DNA of 64,000 nucleotides from Leyella lascolaii (GCF_900079775.1 NZ_LT556038.1:603754-667753); one strand, 5' to 3'; numbered from the stretch's first letter, positions 9,690 through 20,601 are shown. Notes: generated from the letters alone by a model not told the origin. Translations and numbers: made by a program.

Positions 9690-10460
9690 TCACTTTTTCA
9701 CAAATTTAATCTTACAACGGCATGTCTCCGACTCCTTTTCCGCGTCGTCGGAGAGCCTTGTCACGCGCACGCAATACTCACTTTCACCGGTCTGTTCAAG
9801 ATAAATGTTGAGCCGGTCGCCCATGTATGCCTCCGCAACATAGGCAATGTCGATGCGGCGTATGTCGTTGCTGCGATACCACCCAATGTCCCACAGGTCG
9901 AGGATATGCTCTATATATTTCACGCTGTTGAAGTGTCCGTTCACGTCAACGTCGCTGTAGCGAGCCTCGATGGTACGCACCGGCTCAGCCACGGCGTCCA
10001 TTTTCACGCGCGATGGCGGCTCTATGGGGCACGGCGTCACATCGTCGACATACCCTACAATGAGTCCGTCGCGCACAGCCATTATGTCAACCGGCTGCCG
10101 CGTCACGGTGTCGATCATCGCCCATATGCTCCTTCCATATCCGCACAGCCGTCCGCCGCTGTCCCTCACGACATAGTTGCGGCTTGTGAAATAGCGTTTC
10201 ACACTCTCCACCCATGTGCTTACGGTGATGGTGTCGTAAGCCTCCGGCATGCGCTCCATCTCCATCACGAGGCGCGAGAGCACCCATGTGCGGTGTAAAG
10301 GATTGAGACAGTTCATGCCGAATCCCCTGTCGTTGGAGTGGAAGTCGGCTGCATTGAGCAGACTGTTTCCCAGATGTCCGAGGAACATACGGTGTGAGAA
10401 ATCGCAGTGGAAAGGCTCCACCAGAAAATCATAATTACCTATCTTACTCTTCATTTCCAT
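9690..10460 (-). CDS. Acyl-ACP thioesterase in the ilv operon
   Basis: A 256-residue double-hotdog acyl-ACP thioesterase of the FatA-like family, which releases fatty acids from acyl carrier protein. The first hotdog (about 5-140) contains the GFGMNCLNPLHRTWVLSRL-type helix. The second (about 160-255) has the ARYSDVDVNGHFNSVKYIEH segment with the Asp/Asn/His active-site pattern of the family. The start overlaps the end of ilvN by 17 bp, which suggests translational coupling. The presence of this gene between ilvN and ilvC is a known Bacteroidetes arrangement. It may tie branched-chain precursor supply to lipid synthesis; that link is inference. Confidence 0.9.
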   Translation of the reverse strand: MEMKSKIGNYDFLVEPFHCDFSHRMFLGHLGNSLLNAADFHSNDRGFGMNCLNPLHRTWVLSRLVMEMERMPEAYDTITVSTWVESVKRYFTSRNYVVRDSGGRLCGYGRSIWAMIDTVTRQPVDIMAVRDGLIVGYVDDVTPCPIEPPSRVKMDAVAEPVRTIEARYSDVDVNGHFNSVKYIEHILDLWDIGWYRSNDIRRIDIAYVAEAYMGDRLNIYLEQTGESEYCVRVTRLSDDAEKESETCRCKIKFVKK

Positions 10461-10998
10461 TGTCGTCGTTGTATTTCTGCCTGTGAAGATAGTCAGCCGC
10501 AGGCTCGTCGAAGCTCCTTGTCACGGCTATCCTGCCCGAGCGGCTGTATTGCAGCAGACATCCGAACTTGCTCAGACAATAATAAAGGTCGGTGACATCC
10601 TCGGTCAGTCCGGCATACTGCACGGTGCTGTAAGTAGGGTTCACCTCCATCATACGCGCCCCGTGCCTCCGTATGGTGCGCGATATCTCCGGATTGTCGA
10701 GCAGTTTCGGAGTGGATATCTTGTAGAGTCCCACCTCATGGATGAACAGTTCGTCGTCGCGGTAGAAGTCAGCCTTCACCACGTCTATCTTCTTCTCGAT
10801 GAGCTTTGTTATCTTCTGTATCTGCTCCTCGTCGCTCCACGCCGTGATGGTGTACTTGTGTATGTCGCGTATGCTCGACGCCGACACGTTGAGACTCTCT
10901 ATGTTTATCTGGCAGCGCGTGAACACAGAGGTTATCTGATTGAGTATTCCGGCGAGGTTCTCAGAATAAACAAGCAATGTATATAAGTTTTTCTCCAT
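10444..10998 (-). CDS. ilvN: Acetolactate synthase small (regulatory) subunit
   Basis: A 184-residue regulatory subunit that binds the IlvB catalytic subunit and confers feedback control. The N-terminal ACT domain is clear (LYTLLVYSENLAGILNQIT, then INIESLNVSAS). A second domain follows from about residue 85. It begins 17 bp after the ilvB stop and overlaps the thioesterase gene, consistent with one operon. The name ilvH is used for the same role in some organisms. Confidence 0.93.
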   Translation of the reverse strand: MEKNLYTLLVYSENLAGILNQITSVFTRCQINIESLNVSASSIRDIHKYTITAWSDEEQIQKITKLIEKKIDVVKADFYRDDELFIHEVGLYKISTPKLLDNPEISRTIRRHGARMMEVNPTYSTVQYAGLTEDVTDLYYCLSKFGCLLQYSRSGRIAVTRSFDEPAADYLHRQKYNDDNGNEE

Positions 10999-11015
10999 TT
11001 CCTTCCTGTTGATAG

Positions 11016-12728
11016 TTATTTTATTTCAAGGAGCATCTCGTCGACGCTGCAGCCCGGCGGCGTCATCGGCAGGACATTGTCCTCCTCCCTCACGGCGCAC
11101 TCGAGCACGTAAGGTCCGGGCGTCGAGAGCATGCGTGCGACAGCGTCGTGCAGCGCGTCACGCTCCGTAACGACGGCGTAAGGGATGCCATATCCCCGGC
11201 AGACGTGCTCGTAAGAGGGGTTGAGCATGTGTGTGAAGGAGTATCGTCTGTTGAAAAACATGTACTGCCACTGGCGCACATTGCCCAGAAAACTGTTGTT
11301 GAGCAGTATTATCTTAACGGGTGCCTGCTGTTCCATTATGGTGCCGAGCTCCTGTATGCTCATCTGGAATCCGCCGTCGCCTGTGAAAAGACACACCGTG
11401 CGATGAGGCGTCCCGAACGTCGCCCCCACAGCCGCCGGCAGTCCGAACCCCATAGTGCCGAGTCCGCCGCTGGTGACGACGCTCCGCTTGGAGTTGTATC
11501 TGAAGTAACGGCACGAGAACATCTGGTTCTGCCCCACATCGTTCACGAGCACCGCGTCGCCGCCTGTCGCCTCAGCCACGGCATTGACCACCTCGCCCAT
11601 AAGCAGCGGACCGTCGTGCGGATGTATGGCAGGCTGTATGACACGGGCGTCCTCCTCGTCGGCGAGCGGGCGGAAACTGTCTATCCACTCACGGTGACTG
11701 TTCTTCTCGAGCAGCCTTGTCACGGCAGGCAGCGACATCTTGCAGTCGCCCAGAACCGCCACATCGGTCTTCACGTTCTTGTCTATCTCGGCGTTGTCGA
11801 TGTCGAAATGTATTATCTTAGCCTGTCGGGCATAGGTGTCGAGACGCCCCGTCACGCGGTCGCTGAACCTCATTCCGATGGCAATGAGCACGTCGCACTG
11901 CTGCTCCTTGACGTTTGGCGCATAGCTGCCGTGCATGCCGAGCATGCCCATATTGAGCGGATGGCCCGACGGCAAAGCCGAGAGTCCGAGCAGCGTGCGC
12001 GCCGCCGGTATGTCGGCTTTCTCAAGAAACTCCACCAGCTCGTTATGCGCGCCGCCCAGCTCGACGCCCTGTCCCACGAGGGCGAGCGGCCGGCGGGCAG
12101 AGTTGATGAGTGCGGCGGCACGCGCCACAGCCCCGTCGTCGAGCTTGGGGTAAGGCTCATAGCTGCGCACTGACGTCACCTTGACCGGCTTCCACTCCGT
12201 TGTTCCCACCTGCGCGTTCTTCGGGAAGTCGAGCACCACAGGTCCGGGACGTCCCGAACGGGCTATGTAGAACGCCTGACTCACAGCCCACGCAATGTCC
12301 TCGGGGCGTCTTATCTGATAGCTCCATTTGGATATAGGCTGCGCTATGCCCACGAGGTCGACCTCCTGAAAGGCGTCCGTGCCGAGCGCGCTTACGCCCA
12401 CCTGTCCCGCTATGACCACTATGGGAGTGGAGTCCATCATGGCGTCAGCCACTCCGGTGAGAGTGTTCGTGGCGCCGGGACCGCTCGTGACCAGACACAC
12501 GCCCACCTCACCGCTCACGCGGGCATATCCCTCCGCGGCATGGGCAGCCCCCTGCTCGTGGCGCACGAGCACATGGTTGAAGGCATGTCTGTCGCCTACT
12601 GTATAATCGTAAAGAGCGTCGAAAACCGGCATTATGGCTCCGCCGGGATAGCCGAAGATGGTTTTCACCCCCTCGTTCTGCAGCGAGCGCATGAGCGCCT
12701 CCGCTCCTGTTATAATTTCCTTTGACAT
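11016..12728 (-). CDS. ilvB: Acetolactate synthase large (catalytic) subunit
   Basis: A 570-residue thiamine diphosphate enzyme that condenses pyruvate with pyruvate or 2-ketobutyrate. The N-terminal domain shows FGYPGGAIMPVFDAL and the catalytic Glu in VRHEQGAAHAAEGYAR. A central FAD-binding-type domain follows. The C-terminal domain carries the ThDP/Mg motif starting GDGGFQMSIQELGT and ending near NNSFLGNVRQW. It lies between ilvD and ilvN and is read in the same direction with short gaps. Confidence 0.96.
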   Translation of the reverse strand: MSKEIITGAEALMRSLQNEGVKTIFGYPGGAIMPVFDALYDYTVGDRHAFNHVLVRHEQGAAHAAEGYARVSGEVGVCLVTSGPGATNTLTGVADAMMDSTPIVVIAGQVGVSALGTDAFQEVDLVGIAQPISKWSYQIRRPEDIAWAVSQAFYIARSGRPGPVVLDFPKNAQVGTTEWKPVKVTSVRSYEPYPKLDDGAVARAAALINSARRPLALVGQGVELGGAHNELVEFLEKADIPAARTLLGLSALPSGHPLNMGMLGMHGSYAPNVKEQQCDVLIAIGMRFSDRVTGRLDTYARQAKIIHFDIDNAEIDKNVKTDVAVLGDCKMSLPAVTRLLEKNSHREWIDSFRPLADEEDARVIQPAIHPHDGPLLMGEVVNAVAEATGGDAVLVNDVGQNQMFSCRYFRYNSKRSVVTSGGLGTMGFGLPAAVGATFGTPHRTVCLFTGDGGFQMSIQELGTIMEQQAPVKIILLNNSFLGNVRQWQYMFFNRRYSFTHMLNPSYEHVCRGYGIPYAVVTERDALHDAVARMLSTPGPYVLECAVREEDNVLPMTPPGCSVDEMLLEIK

Positions 12729-12796
12729 TTATATTCCTTTTTACTGAGCCGCGCGGAGTGTGATGGAAACGGCTTCCGTCCGCCAGCCCATTGTTT

Positions 12797-14599
12797 CTAA
12801 TCTATCAATCTCACTCCTCCCTTGTCCGCCGAGCTTACGCTCCGTGCGTATGCCTTCAGCGCGCGGCTCACCTCGCGGGTGCGTCTCAATGGTCTCTGCG
12901 GGCGCGCCTGCAGCACGGCATCGGTGAGGCGCACGTTTATGGAGCGCGAAGGTATGTCGATGTCGATGATGTCACCGTCCATAATCTTGCCTATGTTGCC
13001 CCCTGCGGCAGCCTCAGGCGATATGTGTCCGATGCTCAGTCCGCTTGTCCCTCCGGAGAACCTGCCGTCGGTGATGAGCGCGCATTCCTTGCCGAGATGC
13101 ATGCTCTTGATGTATGACGTGGGATAGAGCATCTCCTGCATGCCCGGTCCGCCCTTCGGTCCCTCGTGTGTGATGACCACGCAGTCGCCCTTTCTCACCT
13201 TTCCACCCAGTATGGCGTCGCACGCCTCTTCCTGCGAGTCGAACACCCGCGCCGGACCGCTGAACTTCCACAGCGAAGGGTCCACGCCGGCAGTCTTCAC
13301 CACACATCCGTCCTGCGCGATGTTGCCGAAGAGCACCGCAAGCCCCCCGTCCTTGGTGTAGGCGTGCTCCAGAGAGCGTATGCATCCTGAGACGCGGTCG
13401 GTGTCGAGCGTCTCCCACTCGCTGTCCTGACTACCCATGACGGTGGAGAACCGCCTGCCGGGCGCGCTGCGGTAGATGCGCAGAGCCTCAGCATCGGCAT
13501 CACCGCGAGTGATGTCATATTTCGCCATCGCTCCGGCGAGCGTCATTCCGTCGACGCGCCTCACCGAGGAGTCGACCAGTCCGCCCTTGTCCAGCTCGTT
13601 CATTATGCCGAGTATGCCTCCCGCACGGTTGCACTCCTGCACGCTGTACTTCTGAGTGTTGGGCGCGAGCATGCAAAGGCAGGGCACCTTACGGCTTAGA
13701 CGGTCGATGTCTTTCATGCTGAAGTCCACCCCAGCCTCGTTTGCCACGGCAAGCAGATGGAGCACGGTGTTGGTGCTTCCGCCCATTGCTATGTCGAGAG
13801 TCATGGCGTTGAGGAAAGCCGCACGTGTGGCGATGCTCCGCGGCAATACGCCCTCGTCGCCGTCCTCATAGTATGCCAGCGCGTTTCTCACGATGAGACG
13901 GGCAGCGTCGCGGAACAGTCTGACGCGGTTGGCATGCGTCGCGAGAACCGTGCCGTTGCCCGGCAGGGCGAGTCCTATCGCCTCCGTGAGCGAGTTCATG
14001 GAGTTGGCGGTGAACATGCCCGAGCAGCTTCCGCATCCCGGACAGGCGCACTCCTCTATACGGCTCATCTCCTCGTCGCTCACCGAAGGGTCGGCACCCT
14101 TCACCATGGCAGTGATGAGGTCGGCGTTCTCACCGCGCCACCGTCCTGCCTCCATCGGTCCTCCGGAGCAGAAGACGGTGGGAATGTTGAGCCTCATGGC
14201 AGCCATGAGCATGCCCGGTGTCACCTTGTCACAGTTGGATATGCATATCATGGCGTCAGCCTTATGCGCGTTCACCATATACTCCACGGAGTCGGCGATG
14301 ATGTCGCGCGACGGAAGCGAATAGAGCATACCGTCGTGTCCCATGGCAATGCCGTCGTCGATGGCTATGGTGTTGAACTCGGCGGCATAGCAGCCCATGC
14401 TTTCTATCTCTTTCTTCACTATCTGTCCGATTTCGTGCAGATGCGTATGTCCCGGCACAAACTGTGTGAACGAGTTCACCACAGCTATCACGGGCTTTCC
14501 GAACTGCTCCCGCCTCATGCCGGCGGCGACCCACAGTGCCCTGGCTCCCGCCATGCGCCTGCCCTCTGTACATACTGAGCTTCTCAACTTGTGTTTCAT
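12797..14599 (-). CDS. ilvD: Dihydroxy-acid dehydratase
   Basis: A 600-residue Fe-S dehydratase that makes 2-keto acids from dihydroxy acids in the branched-chain pathway. Cluster-binding cysteines are visible in [13 protein letters not shown] and [17 protein letters not shown], and the C-terminal domain contains [13 protein letters not shown]. The reading frame is open to 14623, but the start at 14599 (MKHKLRSS...) is preferred because it gives the family N-terminus. It is the first gene of the operon, with a promoter at 14747-14782 and a leader of about 140 nt. Confidence 0.95.
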   Translation of the reverse strand: MKHKLRSSVCTEGRRMAGARALWVAAGMRREQFGKPVIAVVNSFTQFVPGHTHLHEIGQIVKKEIESMGCYAAEFNTIAIDDGIAMGHDGMLYSLPSRDIIADSVEYMVNAHKADAMICISNCDKVTPGMLMAAMRLNIPTVFCSGGPMEAGRWRGENADLITAMVKGADPSVSDEEMSRIEECACPGCGSCSGMFTANSMNSLTEAIGLALPGNGTVLATHANRVRLFRDAARLIVRNALAYYEDGDEGVLPRSIATRAAFLNAMTLDIAMGGSTNTVLHLLAVANEAGVDFSMKDIDRLSRKVPCLCMLAPNTQKYSVQECNRAGGILGIMNELDKGGLVDSSVRRVDGMTLAGAMAKYDITRGDADAEALRIYRSAPGRRFSTVMGSQDSEWETLDTDRVSGCIRSLEHAYTKDGGLAVLFGNIAQDGCVVKTAGVDPSLWKFSGPARVFDSQEEACDAILGGKVRKGDCVVITHEGPKGGPGMQEMLYPTSYIKSMHLGKECALITDGRFSGGTSGLSIGHISPEAAAGGNIGKIMDGDIIDIDIPSRSINVRLTDAVLQARPQRPLRRTREVSRALKAYARSVSSADKGGVRLID

Positions 14600-14663
14600 A
14601 TCTGTTCTCCCTTCCTGCCACATGCCGCGCTACGCGGAAATCTCCGATGCGGCGGCACGGCTA

Positions 14664-14690
14664 TAAAATAAAAATGACGGACACATCCGT
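14664..14690 (-). terminator. Small hairpin with T-rich tail in the ilvD leader
   Basis: On the minus strand ACGGA-TGTG-TCCGT is followed by CATTTTTATTTT within the transcribed leader between the promoter and ilvD. It looks like a weak attenuator. No branched-chain-rich leader peptide was found beside it. Confidence 0.35.
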
Positions 14691-14746
14691 GAGCCTCACC
14701 ACTCCGGCATGCCGGACGGTATGCCATATCACGGACGGTCCGGTTG

Positions 14747-14782
14747 CAAAGGTAGTCAGTTTTTGTGTAAAGAACAAACAAA
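14747..14782 (-). promoter_or_regulatory. Promoter of the ilv operon
   Basis: CAAAGGTA at 14747-14754 reads TACCTTTG on the minus strand. A TTTG is provided by CAAA at 14775-14778 with a 20-bp gap, and a second one by 14779-14782. This is a near-ideal Bacteroidetes promoter about 150 bp from the ilvD start. Confidence 0.75.
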
Positions 14783-15796
14783 CCGTCATTATTTATTCTG
14801 CAAAACAATCAAATTAACAACAAAATGACGTAAAATATTACAATCAAGAAGAAAATAACGCACATTCGAAGGTTTTTTGTGCAATATACCGACCGGCTGA
14901 ATAGCACACATGTGCCTCCTGCGGCGCTCCTCAGACAGCCCGTCGAAGGGCACGCACGTATATTGGCACGCCTTGATCCGAACAGGTCATCATACCGCCA
15001 GAGCAACCGTTCTGAACTGACTGCCAACCGCTCATTCCTCTTCCGCAACGCTGACGCAGCTTCTATCGCCAGCAAAAAGACGGCGGAAACGCATATTTAT
15101 GCACTGTGCGGAAGTAAAATATTTTGACAACCGTTTTTCAAGAAACAGCTTACGGAAAACCGCCGTACACCGCTCCATACCCCCATAATGACGTTACGGA
15201 CACCCCGAAAAACACTGCCGGAGCAACAGCGGAGCACGTTCGGAAAGCCCGAACATGCCTTACGGCACCCCAGGAAAGCCCGTCCGGCACCATGACAAAG
15301 ACCGTATCGCACCGCCAAACAGCCTCTTCCGCAAGTCAATAAAGCCCGTTCGGTGACACGGAAAAGGCGCGACAATCTGACCATACCACGTAAACGGCTG
15401 TATATCAAAGCATTGCGAAAACCGCTTAAAACCCGCGTATTTCCGGCAGGAAATGCTTTTGAACGAAAACACACGATTCTCGCGAGGTTGACAACATATA
15501 AATATGCATACACATGACAATATCCGCATATTTATGCAAAAGCGGCGATTTGCCGTCAGCAGTATCACATGCCGGTGACAGACATACGGGTTTTGTCTTT
15601 AAACCTCAATCGGTCAATAGAACGCTGAATATACATCCAAGGTTTATCGTCAGCCCTTCATCCTTCTTCCGCACTGCTGCCGCCATCCTGTCTTTCGCTT
15701 TTTCACAGTGCAGCCCGCCACATATTCAATAAAGCTGAAGACAATCCGGCTGACAGCAGTATGAGTTATGAAGGGATGTCTAATGACCTGTTCGGG
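14783..15796. other. Gene-free interval of about 1 kb
   Basis: Between the ilv promoter and the transporter terminator I find no supported gene. Open frames here (for example 15097-15513) lack family features and overlap on both strands. Base composition is unlike the AT-rich intergenic sequence elsewhere, so this may be decayed former coding sequence, but no family can be named. Confidence 0.5.
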
Positions 15797-15820
15797 TAAA
15801 AAAGATGCGGCATACCACAT
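15797..15820 (-). terminator. Terminator downstream of the BCCT transporter
   Basis: On the minus strand ATGTGG pairs with CCGCAT (one G-T wobble) around a TATG loop and is followed by CTTTTTT. It lies about 45 bp after the transporter stop. Confidence 0.55.
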
Positions 15821-15865
15821 TCAGATAAAGCAGGAAACCATATGATGGCAGCAGCACGGAAGATG

Positions 15866-17863
15866 TTATCGTTTCTTGTCAACAAACACCATGGCGTTAC
15901 GCTCGTCGGCAATGATGCTTATATAACGGTCGTACTCACGCAGCACGTCTGCCGTAATCTCCTCTTTGCTGAGATACTGTATGTCATTTCCCGCGCGTCC
16001 GTCGGTATAATAGGTGACGGGGACATACTGCATACCGTCATCGACATCTGGTGTGTTGTCCTCATCTATGAGATAATCGGATATGCGCTGCTTCTCTGTA
16101 GTGACGCCATAACGGAAATTGCGTATGCGCTCATGAGGGATGTTCAGCTCTATGGAAAGCGGTCCTTTCCTGCCTCTGAGTATGTCTGCCTGTATGCCAT
16201 ACTTCGAGAACTCAGTCTGAAGTTCGCTGAACGCCGGCTCCACATTGTCTCTGAAGAAACGCTTTATGTCGCTTTTCTTATGGAAGGTGACAATCTGCCG
16301 CAGGCGCAGCTGCCAGTTCTCACCGTTCCATGTCCTGCTTCCGTAAGGCATGTGGGCGGAATTGTAGAGTCCGTCGGTGCGCAAAGCCTTGAACAGGCAC
16401 AGACAGAGCACAAGCATAATCAAGCCGAATGGCAAGGCGGAGATGAGCGTCATGGTCTGAAGCGACTTCAGTCCGCCGGCATAGATGAGCGCCATCGTGA
16501 TGATTGCCATCAACGCTCCCCAGAACACGTTCTGCCATTTGGGCGAGTGAGGATGATTGGATGTGGAGATGCTGTTCATGACAAGGATGCCCGAATCAGC
16601 CGATGTGACAAAGAAGATGGCAATCATCGCTACAGCCAGCACGCAAATTGCCTTAGCCATGGGGAAGCTCTCGAAGAAGGAGAACAGCAGGATGTCGGGA
16701 TTGTCCACGAGCCTGCTCAACGCTCCGCCCACAACATTCCGGTCCATCCAGATGGCTCCGTTGCCGAACACAGTCATCCAAAGAAAGATGAACAATGACG
16801 GCACCAGCAGCACCGCCAGCACATACTCGCGGATGGTACGCCCCTTTGATATGCGGGCGATGAACAGACCCACGAACGGCGCCCAGCTTATCCACCACGC
16901 CCAGAACATCACAGTCCAGTTGGTGAACCATCCTCTGCCCGCCTTCTCGAAGGCGAAGGTGTTGAACGTGAGGGTGGCGAAATTCTCTATGTAATTGCCC
17001 ACTCCCTCAAGGAAAGCGCTCAGGAGAAACGTGGTGGGACCAAGAAACAGCACGAAAAGCAGCATCACTATAGCCGCACCGATATTTATCTCGCTGAGCC
17101 GTTTCACCCCTTTGTTCACTCCGGCAACGGCAGAGCTTATCGCCAGCGCGCTGACAACGATGATGATGGCGCACTGGAAAAGGAAGTCGGAATGGCGCAG
17201 CAAGCCCAGATGAACAAGTCCGGCATTGAGCTGCATGACTCCGAAGCCCATCGAGGTGGATATTCCGAAGAACGTGCTTACCAGCGCGAAGATGTCGACA
17301 ACGTCGCCTATCCAACCGTGTATCCTGTCACCCAGAATGGGATAAAGCCCGCTGCGGATGCTGAGAGGCAGTTTATAGCGGAATGAGAAATATGCAAGGA
17401 CAAGCCCCATCACGGCAAATATCGCCCAAGCATGTATTCCCCAATGGAAGAATGTGGCGAGCTGCGCGTCCTTGGCATGGTTCGCAATCTCGGGAAGAGC
17501 GGGATATACATAGTGTGACATGGGCTCGGCAACACCGAAATACATCAGTCCTATGCCCATGCCTGCGGCAAAGAGCATGGATATCCATGAGAAGAAGGAG
17601 TACTGTGGCTCGGAGTTGTCTGCCCCAAGACGTATATTCCCCATCTTGCTGAACGTCAGAACAAGCAGAGAGATGACAAAAAACGACACCAGAAGTATAT
17701 AGACCCAGCTCATGTGTCTGTATACGCTGTCCTGTATGTTTGTCAATGCCGTGTTGACCGTATCAGGGAAAAAAGCCGCCACCAGCGATAAAATGATAAG
17801 TACAAGCAGCCCGGGATAGGCTACATTTTTTGCAAATGTTGTTTTTGTATTAAGTGTATTCAT
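15866..17863 (-). CDS. betT: BCCT-family choline/betaine transporter, BetT-like
   Basis: A 665-residue transporter of the betaine/carnitine/choline family, taking up quaternary ammonium compounds for osmoprotection or catabolism. Twelve hydrophobic segments run through residues 12-510. The family signature is clear as NWTVMFWAWWISWAPFVGLF, together with GMGIGLMYFGVAEPM near residue 100. A hydrophilic C-terminal tail of about 150 residues makes it similar in length to E. coli BetT, where the tail is regulatory. The start at 17863 is chosen over the adjacent Met at 17866. It is monocistronic. A TATATTTG-like -7 box lies at 17970-17977, but no good -33 box is seen. The substrate is inferred from family only. 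Confidence 0.85.
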   Translation of the reverse strand: MNTLNTKTTFAKNVAYPGLLVLIILSLVAAFFPDTVNTALTNIQDSVYRHMSWVYILLVSFFVISLLVLTFSKMGNIRLGADNSEPQYSFFSWISMLFAAGMGIGLMYFGVAEPMSHYVYPALPEIANHAKDAQLATFFHWGIHAWAIFAVMGLVLAYFSFRYKLPLSIRSGLYPILGDRIHGWIGDVVDIFALVSTFFGISTSMGFGVMQLNAGLVHLGLLRHSDFLFQCAIIIVVSALAISSAVAGVNKGVKRLSEINIGAAIVMLLFVLFLGPTTFLLSAFLEGVGNYIENFATLTFNTFAFEKAGRGWFTNWTVMFWAWWISWAPFVGLFIARISKGRTIREYVLAVLLVPSLFIFLWMTVFGNGAIWMDRNVVGGALSRLVDNPDILLFSFFESFPMAKAICVLAVAMIAIFFVTSADSGILVMNSISTSNHPHSPKWQNVFWGALMAIITMALIYAGGLKSLQTMTLISALPFGLIMLVLCLCLFKALRTDGLYNSAHMPYGSRTWNGENWQLRLRQIVTFHKKSDIKRFFRDNVEPAFSELQTEFSKYGIQADILRGRKGPLSIELNIPHERIRNFRYGVTTEKQRISDYLIDEDNTPDVDDGMQYVPVTYYTDGRAGNDIQYLSKEEITADVLREYDRYISIIADERNAMVFVDKKR

Positions 17864-17866
17864 CAT

Positions 17867-18353
17867 GTCTGAAATATATTATCTTAAATAAAGAATGCAG
17901 CAGAATGAGCCGCATATCATACATGCAAAACAATGAAAGAACCCGAATGCGTTTCTTTCACACTGAATGCAAATATACAAAAAACATTTCAAAACAGACG
18001 GTTTAAGTGCATATAAAATGAAATAACATACTATATATAACAATATATGTGACACATAGAAAAACCGAAAGCATGAAAAGGAGCATGGCGTAATGACGTG
18101 TATTCATCTCCAAAAGTCATACATAATCCTGTTCGGGAGAAAAAGACATACCCTGCTATACGCCATAAAAGCCACGCTCATGGCACAGACGTCAGACGTG
18201 GCGCAATGTGGGGAAGCGGCGCAAAAGCACACATTCCTTTTCCATAAAGTAATTTTTCAGACACGTCAGCCCGGATTGCGAGACAGCGGCATGAATGAAA
18301 CGGCATGCAAGGCGCGACGATGTGCGACGGCTGAACACGAACAGCCCGCCACA
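17867..18353. other. Gap upstream of the transporter, no gene seen
   Basis: This interval holds the likely transporter promoter (CAAATATA at 17970-17977 on the plus strand) and otherwise no frame that I can support. Confidence 0.5.
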
Positions 18354-19400
18354 CTACCGGCGACTCTTTTCCTTGGCGGGGAAGAGTCTGGCTTTCAGCC
18401 ACGACCTTACAGGCAGGTCGTACAACTTGTATGCAGCCCATGCATTTGCCACTGCCATAACATAAACACACACAGCCACAGCCACATGTGTAGACAGCGG
18501 CGCGTCGGGATGATAATAAACCCACGACTTCTGAAGATATACCAGCGGGAAATGGGTGATGTAAAGCGGATAGGACAACTCTCCGAAAAACCGGCATACG
18601 GCAGAAGAGCGACCTGTAATGCGGCTTCCCGCTCCCACGGATACAATAAAGGGGAACAGCAGCAATATGACAACAGCCTCATAAACTCCGTTCATCCATA
18701 AACTGTCCGTACCTCCCACACGCAGCATCACGAGGACTGCGGCTATCAGTGCCGAGCACAGCCAGAAGCCTCCTCTCACCTTTATGAGCCTGTTTGCGCG
18801 AGAGAGAAGCAGTCCGGCAAAGAACGGATAAAGCAGTCGGGTGCTGCCTATAAGGAGCTGGTCCGGCGACAGACTCCATCCGCCTATCACAGTGAAAGCC
18901 TCAGCCGTGCGGTTTTCCCACACTCCCAGCCAGTCTACATTGAGACAAAGAAGCAGCGTCATCACACCGAAAAGCCACCACACATACCGTGAGCCAAAGT
19001 TTTGTAAACCTGCGTATGACAAGCGCATAAAGAATATTGGCAAGATACTCCCATTGCAAAGACCACACCGGTCCGTTCAGCGGATTGGTCTCAGCCCATC
19101 CGCGTATGTCCCACGAAGCGGGCATGGGAACGATGGTGCAGCACCACAGGAAGACAAGTATCAGCATCCACCATGGAGTCTGGTCGACAAGAGGGAACTT
19201 ATCCTGACATCCCGTGAAATAAAACATAAGCGCACCGAAGGCGCAACCGTAAACAACCATAGGATGCAGTCTTATGACACGACGCTTGAAGAAGCTCCAT
19301 ACAGTCATCCTGTCCCAGCGGTCGTCATAGGCATATCCGATGACAAAACCTGAAAGAACGAAGAAGAAATTCACAGCGAGATAGCCATGGTTTATAATCT
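18354..19400 (-). pseudogene. Acyltransferase 3 family membrane protein, 5'-truncated and frameshifted
   Basis: Two overlapping frames together encode one acyltransferase 3 (OafA-like) protein. The 5' part (to about 18975) shows the family segment QIINHGYLAVNFFFVLSGF and RVIRLHPMVVYG. The 3' part resumes in another frame at about FGVMTLLLCLN and continues through ELSYPLYITHFPLVYL to the end at 18354. The crossover is near 18970-18990. The family N-terminus with its first helix and active-site His is missing: upstream of about 19400 the sequence belongs to the oppositely oriented AraC gene. With a lost start and an internal frameshift it is very likely non-functional. Confidence 0.8.
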
Positions 19401-20151
19401 GACCGGCAGCGGCGAACGCATCATCGGCGACACATGCGAGAAGTTCAAGGCAGGGGAAATATGGCTGATTGTTCCCGGTATGCCGCACCAGTGGATATTC
19501 AATCCAGACGACACCGACAGCGAGGGCAACATAGAGAACATCACAATAATATATCCCGCAGACCTGCCCGAACGGCTCGCACGGCTCTTCCCCGAATATA
19601 ATGTGCTTGCAGAGCGGTACGGACGCATGGACAAATCGGTCATGTTCGGCAACAAAGACAGTGAATTTATAGGCGCATGCCTAAGAAGAATGGAGGATGA
19701 GACTGCGGCTGAAAGAATGAGCACACTGATATTTCTGCTGACCGCAATACTGAAAAGCAGAGACCTCACATATGCCCGTCACCATCTGAAAGACTCGTCA
19801 CCGGCAGAGAAAGCCAAGCAAATAAAGACTTTCATTAACTGTAACTTCCCGAAGGACATCACCATTGACATGATTGCCGCGCACATGAAGATGAACCGCA
19901 GCATTGTCTGCTCGACATTCAAGCGGCATACCGGCACAACCATCATCAGCTATCTCACAAAACGAAGAGTGCGTGAGGCGTGCGACCTGCTGATGTCTAA
20001 GAAATACACCGTGGCGGAATGCTGCTACAAAAGCGGATTCAACGATGTGCCGCACTTCAACAGGGTGTTCAGGAAAATGACAGGAATGACACCTAACCAG
20101 TTCAGAAAACAGAACGGCGTGAAAGGAAAACGAGACATGAACGATTCATGA
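19387..20151 (+). pseudogene. AraC-family regulator lacking its N-terminus
   Basis: A 254-codon frame whose C-terminal part (about 145-245) is an AraC HTH domain (MIAAHMKMNRSIVCSTFKRH, then the second helix pair ending in FNRVFRKMTGMTPNQFR). The N-terminal part begins inside a cupin-type sensing domain (SGERIIGD...FKAGEIWLIVPGMPHQW), so about 40 residues and the normal start appear to be lost. An in-frame stop at 19351-19353 rules out a longer frame. The first Met lies at the junction with the truncated acyltransferase. A shortened protein with an intact DNA-binding domain could still be made from 19387, but its promoter was probably deleted. Confidence 0.7.
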
Positions 20152-20601
20152 TTACGTCGAAACGCATCACAGTTCAGACTGATACCGCACGCTTGTCAGA
20201 CTGCCTGTCTTCTGCTTTTACATTGGCGGACAACACCGGGATAAGTTCACCCACGCTCCGTCCTGCCCGGCAAAAGGGAGGAAAGCGTACGTGCGACCTT
20301 GAGTATATACAATGCAAAAACCGTGGTGGCGACCGCCATCGTTTTCTCAAAAACATATCCGGTACGGCATGAATGCAGAGCATGTGAGGAAATTAAGGAC
20401 AATAGCGAAAGGATTGGGATGATTCAAACAATAAGTCATCATAAGAATATCAGTATCCAATCACAATAGTTCAAAATAAAACAAGCACAAAAGAATAAAG
20501 CAAACAAGCGCAGAAACACAAAGCGTTCCGGCGCAAAAACACAAAACAACGACGGTATGTATAGATAACAACCATTATCTTGGAGAGAAATGTTTCATAA
20601 A
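20152..20601. other. Gap with no supported gene
   Basis: Downstream of the AraC frame I see no family-like frame. A weak hairpin near 20322-20346 is followed by only four T residues, so I do not call it a terminator. Confidence 0.5.

Noticed and set aside
14599..14808. Leader peptide controlling the ilv operon
   Set aside because: A frame of about 40 codons starting MAYRPACRSGEAHG exists in the leader but is not rich in Ile, Leu or Val, so classical attenuation is not supported.
15097..15513. 138-codon minus-strand frame in the gap after the ilv promoter
   Set aside because: Cys/Arg-rich composition, no family resemblance and competing frames on the other strand suggest chance.
15782..18147. 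Short similar stretches (CCTGTTCGGG followed by A-rich sequence) on both sides of the BCCT gene as element ends
   Set aside because: The match is only about 20 bp with gaps, part of it is explained by the terminator, and there is no target duplication.
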